Positions 1 to 13,100 of a stretch of 64,000 nucleotides of DNA are shown in pieces. This DNA is from Ricordea florida (taxonomy: Eukaryota > Cnidaria > Anthozoa > Corallimorpharia > Ricordeidae): assembly GCA_949710005.1 (NCBI GenBank), contig OX453272.1:19245262-19309261 (forward strand), read 5' to 3'. The position numbers were made by a program, and so were the translations under genes. The notes below the pieces were generated by a model that saw only the letters and a program-made list of their open reading frames with translations, ran no database searches and had not been told where the DNA came from. Within the stretch, counting starts at the first letter, position 1, and every line of letters starts with the position of its first letter.

Positions 1-598
1 TGCAATAAGCACTCGTTTGATAAAGTTTAGTACTGTGTGAGCAGTCTTCTTTACAATCAGCTGACTTAAGTAAATATATGCACAGCTAAACTACAATATA
101 ATCACGAATCACAATCAATCTAATTTTATTCTTAAATATTGCCTTTTGCGGTATAGCATAATTCGGAAAAGTGTCAGAATTCCAAAGATTCTGCAAAATA
201 GGATAAAATGACCTTTATTCCAAGGGGGTAGGTTCGTGTCTTAAACGCGCATGCGTAGTGGAAAAATGTCTAAGCCTTAGGAATTACATTGAAATTAAAT
301 CGTTCTAATCAAAATTTTATTCGTAACTTAAAACTTATGGTAAAATGTGCTATTACAACTAAAGAGAAGATTAAAAATGCTTACATAACTTACTTACCTA
401 GAAGACGGTCGTCCTGCCCATACAATCTCTTATAATGCATTTTGACCAAAATCTGTGAGGCTGAGTTTCTTGACAGCCACCTGCATGTATCGTATCTCAG
501 CGTCTAGAATGAGTATAAACACGAGATAAAGTGCGTTACAAAGTACATATTAAATGCTACAACACGGTAAAAGCGGCATATTAATCGGCAATCTGTGT

Positions 599-1193
599 AA
601 TAAGCACTCGTTTGATAAAGTTTAGTACTGTGTGAGCAGTCTTCTTTACAATCAGCTGACTTAAGTAAATATATGCACAGCTAAACTACAATATAATCAC
701 GAATCACAATCAATCTAATTTTATTCTTAAATATTGCCTTTTGCGGTATAGCATAAGTCGGAAAAGTGTCAGAATTCCAAAGATTCTGCAAAATAGGATA
801 AAATGACCTTTATTCCAAGGGGGTAGGTTCGTGTCTTAAACGCGCATGCGTAGTGGCAAAATGTCTAAGCCTTAGGAATTACATTGAAATTAAATCGTTC
901 TAATCAAAATTTTATTCGTAACTTAAAACTTATGGTAAAATGTGCTATTACAACTAAAGAGAACATTAAAAATGCTTACATAACTTACTTACCTAGAAGA
1001 CGGTCGTCCTGCCCATACAATCTCTTATAATGCATTTTGACCAAAATCTGTGAGGCTGAGTTTCTTGACAGCCAGCTGCATGTATCGTATCTCAGCGTCT
1101 AGAATGAGTATAAACACGAGATAAAGTGCGCTACAAAGTACATATTAAATGCTACAACACGGTGAAAGCGGCATATTGATCGGAAATCTGTGT
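599..1193. repeat. Reference satellite monomer (first complete unit)
   Basis: One complete 595-bp unit, phased on AATAAGCACTCG. It is given as a reference for the array: the landmark opens at 599 and the next copy opens at 1194. It holds the CpG near-palindrome and, on the minus strand, a consensus 5' splice-donor-like sequence (AG followed by GTAAGTAAG). Confidence 0.9.
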
Positions 1194-4100
1194 AATAAGC
1201 ACTCGCTTGATAAAGTTTAGTACTGTGTGAGCAGTCTTCTTTACAATCAGCTGACTTAAGTAAATACATCCACAGCTAAACTACAATATAATCACGAATC
1301 ACAATCAATCTAATTTTATTCTTAAATATTGCCTTTTGCGGTATAGCATAAATCGGCAAAGTGTCAGAATTGCAAAGATTCTGCAAAATAGGATAAAATG
1401 ACCTTTATTCCAAGGGGGTAGGTTCGTGTCTTAAACGCGCATGCGTAGTGGCAAAATGTCTAAGCCTTAGGAATTACATTGAAATTAAATCGTTCTAATC
1501 AAAATTTTATTCGAAACTTAAAACTTATGGTAAAATGTGCTATTACAACTAAAGAGAACATTAAAAATGCTGACATAACTTACTCACCTAGAAGACGGTC
1601 GTCCTGCCCATACAATCTCTTATAATGCATTTTGACCAAAATGTGTGAGGCTGAGTTTCTTGACAGCCAGCTGCATGTATCGTATCTCAGCGTCTAGAAT
1701 GAGTATAAACACGAGATAAAGTGCGTTACAAAGTACATATTAAATGCTACAACACGGTAAAAGCGGCATATTAATCGGCAATCTGTGTAATAAGCACTCG
1801 TTTGATAAAGTTTAGTACTGTGTGAGCAGTCTTCTTTACAATCAGCCGACTTAAGTAAATATATGCACAGCTAAACTACAATATAATCACGAATCACAAT
1901 CAATCTAATTTTATTCTTAAATATTGCCTTTTGCGGTATAGCATAAGTCGGAAAAGTGTCAGAATTGCAAAGATTCTGCAAAATAGGATAAAATCACCTT
2001 TATTCCAAGGGGGTAGGTTCGTGTCTTAAACGCGCATGCGTAGTGGGAAAATGTCTAAGCCTTAAGAATTACATTGAAATTAAATCGTTCTAATCAAAAT
2101 TTTATTCCAAACTTAAAACTTATGGTAAAATCTGCTATTACAACTAAACAGAAGATTAAAAATGCTTACATAACTTACTTACCTAGAAGACGGTCGTCCT
2201 GCCCATACAATCTCTTATAATGCATTTTGACCAAAATCTGTGAGGCTGAGTTTCTTGACAGCCAGCTGCATGTATCGTATCTCAGCGTCTAGAATGAGTA
2301 TAAACACGAGATAAAGTGCGCTACAAAGTACATATTAAATGCTACAACACGGTAAAAGCGGCATATTGATCGGAAATCTGTGTAATAAGCACTCGCTTGA
2401 TAAAGTTTAGTACTGTGTGAGCAGTCTTCTTTACAATCAGCTGACTTAAGTAAATACATCCACAGCTAAACTACAATATAATCACGAATCACAATCAATC
2501 TAATTTTATTCTTAAATATTGCGTTTTGCGGTATTTTCCGGTATAGCATAAGTCGGCAAAGTGTCAGAATTGCAAAGATTCTGCAAAATAGGATAAAATG
2601 ACCTTTATTCCAAGGGGGTAGGTTCGGGTCTTAAACGCGCATGCGTAGTGGCAAAATGTCTAAGCCTTAGGAATTACATTGAAATTAAATCGTTCTAATC
2701 AAAATTTTATTCGAAACTTAAAACTTATGGTAAAATGTGCTATTACAACTAAAGAGAACACTAAAAATGCTTACATAACTTACTTACCTAGAAGACGGTC
2801 GTCCTGCCCATACAATCTCTTATAATGCATTTTGACCAAAATCTGTGAGGCTGAGTTTCTTGACAGCCAGCTGCGTGTATCGCATCTCAGCGTCTAGAAT
2901 GAGTATAAACACGAGATAAAGTGCGTTACAAAGTACATATTAAATGCTACAACACGGTAAAAGCGGCATATTAATCGGCAATCTGTGTAATAAGCACTCG
3001 TTTGATAAAGTTTAGTACTGTGTGAGCAGTCTTCTTTACAATCAGCTGACTTAAGTAAATATATGCACAGCTAAACTACAATATAATCACGAATCACAAT
3101 CAATCTAATTTTATTCTTAAATATTGCCTTTTGCGGTATAGCATAAGTCGGCAAAGTGTCAGAATTCCAAAGATTCTGCAAAATAGGATAAAATGACCTT
3201 TATTCCAAGGGGGTAGGTTCGTGTCTTAAACGCGCATGCGTAGTAGCAAAATGTCTAAGCCTTAGGAATTACATTGAAATTAAATCGTTCTAATCAAAAT
3301 TTTATTCGAAACTTAAAACTTATGGTAAAATGTGCTATTACAGCTAAAGAGAACATTAAAAATGCTTACATAACTTACTTACCTAGAAGACGGTCGTCCT
3401 GCCCATACAATCTCTTATAATGCATTTTGACCAAAATCTGTGAGGCTGAGTTTCTTGACAGCCAGCTGCATGTATCGTATCTCAGCGTCTAGAATGAGTA
3501 TAAACACGAGATAAAGTGCGTTACAAAGTACATATTAAATGCTACAACACGGTAAAAGCGGCATATTAATCGGCAATCTGTGTAATAAGCACTCGTTTGA
3601 TAAAGTTTAGTACTGTGTGAGCAGTCTTCTTTACAATCAGCTGACTTAAGTAAATATATGCACAGCTAAACTACAATATAATCACGAATCACAATCAATC
3701 TATTTTTATTCTTAAATATTGCCTTTTGCGGTATAACATAAGTCGGCAAAGTGTCAGAATTGCAAAGATTCTGCAAAATAGGATAAAATGACCTTTATTC
3801 CAAGAGGGTAGGTTCGTGTCTTAAACGCGCATGCGTAGTGGCAAAAAGTCTAAGCCTTAAAAATTACATTGAAATTAAATCGTTCTAATCAAAATTTTAT
3901 TCCAAACTTAAAACTTATGGTAAAATGTGCTATTACAACTAAAGAGAACACTAAAAATGCTTACATAACTTACTTACCTAGAAGACGGTCGTCCTGCCCA
4001 TACAATCTCTTATAATGCATTTTGACCAAAATCTGTGAGGCTGAGTTTCTTGACAGCCAGCTGCATGTATCGCATCTCAGCGTCTAGAATGAGTATAAAC

Positions 4101-7100
4101 ACGAGATAAAGTGCGTTACAAAGTACATATTAAATGCTACAACACGGTAAAAGCGGCATATTAATCGGCAATCTGTGTAATAAGCACTCGTTTGATAAAG
4201 TTTAGTACTGTGTGAGCAGTCTTCTTTACAATCAGCTGACTTAAGTAAATATATGCACAGCTAAACTACAATATAATAACGAATCACAATCAATCTAATT
4301 TTATTCTTAAATATTGCCTTTTGCGGTATAGCATAAGTCGGCAAAGTGTCAGAATTGCAAAGATTCTGCAAAATAGGATAAAATGACCTTTATTCCAAGG
4401 GGGTAGGTTCGTGTCTTAAACGCGCATGCGTAGTGGCAAAAAGTCTAAGCCTTAAAAATTACATTGAAATTAAATCGTTCTAATCAAAATTTTATTCGAA
4501 ACTTAAAACTTATGGTAAAATGTGCTATTACAACTAAAGAGAACATTAAAAATGCTTACATAACTTACTTACCTAGAAGACGGTCGTCCTGCCCATAAAA
4601 TCTCTTATAATGCATTTTGACCAAAATCTGTGAGGCTGAGTTTCTTGACAGCCAGCTGCATGTATCGTATCTCAGCGTCTAGAATGAGTATAAACACGAG
4701 ATAAAGTGCGTTACAAAGTACATATTAAATGCTACAACACGGTAAAAGCGGCATATTAATCGGCAATCTGTGTAATAAGCACTCGTTTGATAAAGTTTAG
4801 TACTGTGTGAGCAGTCTTCTTTACAATCAGCTGACTTAAGTAAATATATGCACAGCTAAACTACAATATAATCACGAATCACAATCAATCTAATTTTATT
4901 CTTAAATATTGCCTTTTGCGGTATAGCATAAGTCGGAAAAGTGTCAGAATTCCAAGGATTCTGCAAAATAGGATAAAATGACCTTTATTCCAAGGGGGTA
5001 GGTTCGTGTCTTAAACGCGCATGCGTAGTAGCAAAATGTCTAAGCCTTAGGAATTACATTGAAATTAAATCGTTCTAATCAAAATTTTATTCGAAACTTA
5101 AAACTTATGGTAAAATGTGCTATTACAACTAAAGAGAACATTAAAAATGCTTACATAACTTACTTACCTAGAAGACGGTCGTCCTGCCCATACAATCTCT
5201 TATAATGCATTTTGACCAAAATCTGTAAGGCTGAGTTTCTTGAAAGCCAGCTGCATGTATCCTATCTCAGCGTCTAGAATGAGTATAAACACGAGATAAA
5301 GTGCGTTACAAAGTACATATTAAATGCTACAACACAGTAAAAGCGGCATATTGATCGGAAATCTGTGTAATAAGCACTCGCTTGATAAAGTTTAGTACTG
5401 TGTGAGCAGTCTTCTTTACAATCAGCTGACTTAAGTAAATACATCCACAGCTAAACTACAATATAATCACGAATCACAATCAATCTAATTTTATTCTTAA
5501 ATATTGCCTTTTGCGGTATAGCATAAGTCGGCAAAGTGTCAGAATTGCAAAGATTCTGCAAAATAGGATAAAATGACCTTTATTCCAAGGGGGTAGGTTC
5601 GTGTCTTAAACGCGCATGCGTAGTGGCAAAATGTCTAAGCCTTAGAAATTACATTGAAATTAAATCGTTCTAATCAAAATTTGATTCGAAACTTAAAACT
5701 TATGGTAAAATGTGCTATTACCACTAAAGAGAACATTAAAAATGCTTAATAACTTACTTACCTAGAAGACGGTCGTCCTGCCCATACAATCTCTTATAAT
5801 GCATTTTGACCAAAATGTGTGAGGCTGAGTTTCTTGACAGCCAGCTGCATGTATCGTATCTCAGCGTCTAGAATGAGTATAAACACGAGATAAAGTGCGT
5901 TACAAAGTACATATTAAATGCTACAACACGGTAAAAGCGGCATATTAATCGGCAATCTGTGTAATAAGCACTCGTTTGATAAAGTTTAGTACTGTGTGAG
6001 CAGTCTTCTTTACAATCAGCCGACTTAAGTAAATATATGCACAGCTAAACTACAATATAATCACGAATCACAATCAATCTAATTTTATTCTTAAATATTG
6101 CCTTTTGCGGTATAGCATAAGTCGGAAAAGTGTCAGAATTGCAAAGATTCTGCAAAATAGGTTAAAATCACCTTTATTCCAAGGGGGTAGGTTCGTGTCT
6201 TAAACGCGCATGCGTAGTGGCAAAAAGTCTAAGCCTTAAGAATTACATTGAAATTAAATCGTTCTAATCAAAATTTTATTCCAAACTTAAAACTTATGGT
6301 AAAATGTGCTATTACAACTAAACAGAAGATTAAAAATGCTTACATAACTTACTTACCTAGAAGACGGTCGTCCTGCCCATACAATCTCTTATAATGCATT
6401 TTGACCAAAATCTGTGAGGCTGAGTTTCTTGACAGCCAGCTGCATGTATCGTATCTCAGCGTCTAGAATGAGTATAAACACGAGATAAAGTGCGCTACAA
6501 AGTACATATTAAATGCTACAACACGGTGAAAGCGGCATATTGATCGGAAATCTGTGTAATAAGCACTCGCTTGATAAAGTTTAGTACTGTGTGAGCAGTC
6601 TTCTTTACAATCAGCTGACTTAAGTAAATACATCCACAGCTAAACTACAATATAATCACGAATCACAATCAATCTAATTTTATTCTTAAATATTGCCTTT
6701 TGCGGTATTTTGCGGTATAGCATAAGTCGGCAAAGTGTCAGAATTGCAAAGATTCTGCAAAATAGGATAAAATGACCTTTATTCCAAGGGGGTAGGTTCG
6801 TGTCTTAAACGCGCATGCGTAGTGGCAAAATGTCTAAGCCTTAGGAATTACATTGAAATTAAATCGTTCTAATCAAAATTTTATTCGTAACTTAAAACTT
6901 ATGGTAAAATGTGCTATTACAACTAAAGAGAACATTAAAAATGCTTACATAACTTACTTACCTAGAAGACGGTCGTCCTGCCCATACAATCTCTTATAAT
7001 GCATTTTGACCAAAATCTGTGAGGCTGAGTTTCTTGACAGCCAGCTGCATGTATCGTATCTCAGCGTCTAGAATGAGTATAAACACGAGATAAAGTGCGT

Positions 7101-10100
7101 TACAAAGTACATATTAAATGCTACAACACGGTAAAAGCGGCATATTAATCGGCAATCTGTGTAATAAGCACTCGTTTGATAAAGTTTAGTACTGTGTGAG
7201 CAGTCTTCTTTACAATCAGCTGACTTAAGTAAATATATGCACAGCTAAACTACAATATAATCACGAATCACAATCAATCTATTTTTATTCTTAAATATTG
7301 CCTTTTGCGGTATAGCATAAGTCGGCAAAGTGTCAGAATTGCAAAGATTCTGCAAAATAGGATAAAATGACCTTTATTCCAAGGGGGTAGGTTCGTGTCT
7401 TAAACGCGCATGCGTAGTGGCAAAAAGTCTAAGCCTTAAAAATTACATTGAAATTAAATCGTTCTAATCAAAATTTTATTCAAAACTTAAAACTTATGGT
7501 AAAATGTGCTATTACAACTAAACAGAAGATTAAAAATGCTTACATAACTTACTTACCTAGAACACGGTCGTCCTGCCCATACAATCTCTTATAATGCATT
7601 TTGACCAAAATCTGTGAGGCTGAGTTTCTTGACAGCCAGCTGCATGTATCGTATCTCAGCGTCTAGAATGAGTATAAACACGAGATAAAGTGCGCTACAA
7701 AGTACATATTAAATGCTACAACACGGTGAAAGCGGCATATTGATCGGAAATCTGTGTAATAAGCACTCGCTTGATAAAGTTTAGTACTGTGTGAGCAGTC
7801 TTCTTTACAATCAGCTGACTTAAGTAAATACATCCACAGCTAAACTACAATATAATCACGAATCACAATCAATCTAATTTTATTCTTAAATATTGCCTTT
7901 TGCGGTATAGCATAAGTCGGCAAAGTGTCAGAATTGCAAAGATTCTGCAAAATAGGATAAAATGACCTTTATTCCAAGGGTGTAGGTTCGTGTCTTAAAC
8001 GCGCATGCGTAGTGGCAAAATGTCTAAGCCTTAGGAATTACATTGAAATTAAATCGTTCTAATCAAAATTTTATTCGAAACTTAAAACTTATGGTAAAAT
8101 GTGCTATTACAACTAAAGAGAACATTAAAAATGCTTACATAACTTACTTACCTAGAAGACGGTCGTCCTGCCCATACAATCTCTTATAATGCATTTTGAC
8201 GAAAATGTGTTAGGCTGAGTTTCTTGACAGCCAGCTGCATGTATCGTATCTCAGCGTCTAGAATGAGTATAAACACGAGATAAAGTGCGTTACAAAGTAC
8301 ATATTAAATGCTACAACACGGTAAAAGCGGCATATTAATCGGCAATCTGTGTAATAAGCACTCGTTTGATAAAGTTTAGTACTGTGTGAGCAGTCTTCTT
8401 TACAATCAGCCGACTTAAGTAAGTATATGCACAGCTAAACTACAATATAATCACGAATCACAATCAATCTAATTTTATTCTTAAATATTGCCTTTTGCGG
8501 TATAGCATAAGTCGGAAAAGTGTCAGAATTGCAAAGATTCTGCAAAATAGGTTAAAATCACCTTTATTCCAAGGGGGTAGGTTCGTGTCTTAAACGCGCA
8601 TGCGTAGTGGGAAAATGTCTAAGCCTTAAGAATTACATTGAAATTAAATCGTTCTAATCAAAATTTTATTCCAAACTTAAAACTTATGGTAAAATGTGCT
8701 ATTACAACTAAACAGAAGATTAAAAATGCTTACATAACTTACTTACCTAGAAGACGGTCGTCCTGCCCATACAATCTCTTATAATGCATTTTGACCAAAA
8801 TCTGTGAGGCTGAGTTTCTTGACAGCCAGCTGCATGTATCGTATCTCAGCGTCTAGAATGAGTATAAACACGAGATAAAGTGCGCTACAAAGTACATATT
8901 AAATGCTACAACACGGTGAAAGCGGCATATTGATCGGAAATCTGTGTAATAAGCACTCGCTTGATAAAGTTTAGTACTGTGTGAGCAGTCTTCTTTACAA
9001 TCAGCTGACTTAAGTAAATACATCCACAGCTAAACTACAATATAATCACGAATCACAATCAATCTAATTTTATTCTTAAATATTGCCTTTTGCGGTATTT
9101 TGCGGTATAGCATAAGTCGGCAAAGTGTCAGAATTGCAAAGATTCTGCAAAATAGGATAAAATGACCTTTATTCCAAGGGGGTAGGTTCGTGTCTTAAAC
9201 GCGCATGCGTAGTGGCAAAATGTCTAAGCCTTAGGAATTACATTGAAATTAAATCGTTCTAATCAAAATTTTATTCGAAACTTAAAACTTATGGTAAAAT
9301 GTGCTATTACAGCTAAAGAGAACATTAAAAATGCTTACATAACTTACTTACCTAGAAGACGGTCGTCCTGCCCATACAATCTCTTATAATGCATTTTGAC
9401 CAAAATCTGTGAGGCTGAGTTTCTTGACAGCCAGCTGCATGTATCGTATCTCAGCGTCTAGAATGAGTATAAACACGAGATAAAGTGCGTTACAAAGTAC
9501 ATATTAAATGCTACAACACAGTAAAAGCGGCATATTAATCGGCAATCTGTGTAATAAGCACTCGTTTGATAAAGTTTAGTACTGTGTGAGCAGTCTTCTT
9601 TACAATCAGCTGACTTAAGTAAATATATGCACAGCTAAACTACAATATAATCACGAATCACAATCAATCTATTTTTATTCTTAAATATTGCCTTTTGCGG
9701 TATAACATAAGTCGGCAAAGTGTCAGAATTGCAAAGATTCTGCAAAATAGGATAAAATGACCTTTATTCCAAGGGGGTAGGTTCGTGTCTTAAACGCGCA
9801 TGCGTAGTGGCAAAAAGTCTAAGCCTTAAAAATTACATTGAAATTAAATCGTTCTAATCAAAATTTTATTCCAAACTTAAAACTTATGGTAAAATGTGCT
9901 ATTACAACTAAAGAGAACACTAAAAATGCTTACATAACTTACTTACCTAGAAGACGGTCGTCCTGCCCATACAATCTCTTATAATGCATTTTGACCAAAA
10001 TCTGTGAGGCTGAGTTTCTTGACAGCCAGCTGCATGTATCGCATCTCAGCGTCTAGAATGAGTATAAACACGAGATAAAGTGCGTTACAAAGTACATATT

Positions 10101-13100
10101 AAATGCTACAACACGGTAAAAGCGGCATATTAATCGGCAATCTGTGTAATAAGCACTCGTTTGATAAAGTTTAGTACTGTGTGAGCAGTCTTCTTTACAA
10201 TCAGCTGACTTAAGTAAATATATGCACAGCTAAACTACAATATAATAACGAATCACAATCAATCTAATTTTATTCTTAAATATTGCCTTTTGCGGTATAG
10301 CATAAGTCGGAAAAGTGTCAGAATTGCAAAGATTCTGCAAAATAGGATAAAATGACCTTTATTCCAAGGGGGTAGGTTCGTGTCTTAAACGCGCATGCGT
10401 AGTGGCAAAAAGTCTAAGCCTTAAAAATTACATTGAAATTAAATCGTTCTAATCAAAATTTTATTCGAAACTTAAAACTTATGGTAAAATGTGCTATTAC
10501 AACTAAAGAGAACATTAAAAATGCTTACATAACTTACTTACCTAGAAGACGGTCGTCCTGCCCATAAAATCTCTTATAATGCATTTTGACCAAAATGTGT
10601 GAGGCTGAGTTTCTTGACAGCCAGCTGCATGTATCGTATCTCAGCGTCTAGAATGAGTATAAACACGAGATAAAGTGCGTTACAAAGTACATATTAAATG
10701 CTACAACACGGTAAAAGCGGCATATTAATCGGCAATCTGTGTAATAAGCACTCGTTTGATAAAGTTTAGTACTGTGTGAGCAGTCTTCTTTACAATCAGC
10801 TGACTTAAGTAAATATATGCACAGCTAAACTACAATATAATCACGAATCACAATCAATCTAATTTTATTCTTAAATATTGCCTTTTGCGGTATAGCATAA
10901 GTCGGAAAAGTGTCAGAATTCCAAAGATTCTGCAAAAGAGGATAAAATGACCTTTATTCCAAGGGGGTAGGTTCGTGTCTTAAACGCGCATGCGTAGTAG
11001 CAAAATGTCTAAGCCTTAGGAATTACATTGAAATTAAATCGTTCTAATCAAAATTTTATTCGAAACTTAAAACTTATGGTAAAATGTGCTATTACAACTA
11101 AAGAGAACATTAAAAATGCTTACATAACTTACTTACCTAGAAGACCGTCGTCCTGCCCATACAATCTCTTATAATGCATTTTGACGAAAATGTGTTAGGC
11201 TGAGTTTCTTGACAGCCAGCTGCATGTATCGTATCTCAGCGTCTAGAATGAGTATAAACACGAGATAAAGTGCGTTACAAAGTACATATTAAATGCTACA
11301 ACACGGTAAAAGCGGCATATTAATCGGCAATCTGTGTAATAAGCACTCGTTTGATAAAGTTTAGTACTGTGTGAGCAGTCTTCTTTACAATCAGCCGACT
11401 TAAGTAAGTATATGCACAGCTAAACTACAATATAATCACGAATCACAATCAATCTAATTTTATCCTTAAATATTGCCTTTTGCGGTATAGCATAAGTCGG
11501 AAAAGTGTCAGAATTGCAAAGATTCTGCAAAATAGGTTAAAATCACCTTTATTCCAAGGGGGTAGGTTCGTGTCTTAAACGCGCATGCGTAGTGGCAAAA
11601 TGTCTAAGCCTTAAGAATTACATTGAAATTAAATCGTTCTAATCAAAATTTTATTCGAAACTTAAAACTTATGGTAAAATGTGCTATTACAACTAAAGAG
11701 AACATTAAAAATGCTTACATAACTTACTTACCTAGAAGACGGTCGTCCTGCCCATACAATCTCTTATAATGCATTTTGACCAAAATCTGTGAGGCTGAGT
11801 TTCTTGACAGCCAGCTGCATGTATCGTATCTCAGCGTCTAGAATGAGTATAAACACGAGATAAAGTGCGCTACAAAGTACATATTAAATGCTACAACACG
11901 GTGAAAGCGGCATATTGATCGGAAATCTGTGTAATAAGCACTCGCTTGATAAAGTTTAGTACTGTGTGAGCAGTCTTCTTTACAATCAGCTGACTTAAGT
12001 AAATACATCCACAGCTAAACTACAATATAATCACGAATCACAATCAATCTAATTTTATTCTTAAATATTGCCTTTTGCGGTATTTTGCGGTATAGCATAA
12101 GTCGGCAAAGTGTCAGAATTGCAAAGATTCTGCAAAATAGGATAAAATGACCTTTATTCCAAGGGGGTAGGTTCGTGTCTTAAACGCGCATGCGTAGTGG
12201 CAAAATGTCTAAGCCTTAGGAATTACATTGAAATTAAATCGTTCTAATCAAAATTTTATTCGAAACTTAAAACTTATGGTAAAATGTGCTATTACAGCTA
12301 AAGAGAACATTAAAAATGCTTACATAACTTACTTACCTAGAAGACGGTCGTCCTGCCCATACAATCTTTTATAATGCATTTTGACCAAAATCTGTGAGGC
12401 TGAGTTTCTTGACAGCCAGCTGCATGTATCGTATCTCAGCGTCTAGAATGAGTATAAACACGAGATAAAGTGCGTTACAAAGTACATATTAAATGCTACA
12501 ACACGGTAAAAGCGGCATATTAATCGGCAATCTGTGTAATAAGCACTCGTTTGATAAAGTTTAGTACTGTGTGAGCAGTCTTCTTTACAATCAGCTGACT
12601 TAAGTAAATATATGCACAGCTAAACTACAATATAATCACGAATCACAATCAATCTATTTTTATTCTTAAATATTGCCTTTTGCGGTATAACATAAGTCGG
12701 CAAAGTGTCAGAATTGCAAAGATTCTGCAAAATAGGATAAAATGACCTTTATTCCAAGGGGGTAGGTTCGTATCTTCAACGCTCATGCGTAGTGGCAAAA
12801 AGTCTAAGCCTTAAAAATTACATTGAAATTAAATCGTTCTAATCAAAATTTTATTCCAAACTTAAAACTTATGGTAAAATGTGCTATTACAACTAAAGAG
12901 AACACTAAAAATGCTTACATAACTTACTTACCTAGAAGACGGTCGTCCTGCCCATACAATCTCTTATAATGCATTTTGACCAAAATCTGTGAGGCTGAGT
13001 TTCTTGACAGCCAGCTGCATGTATCGCATCTCGGCGTCTAGAATGAGTATAAACACGAGATAAAGTGCGTTACAAAGTACATATTAAATGCTACAACACG

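Noticed and set aside
812-842. CENP-B-box-like sequence GTTCGTGTCTTAAACGCG in the satellite
   Set aside because: It has the opening TTCG but lacks the required central A and the CGGG end of the CENP-B box, so no centromere claim is made.
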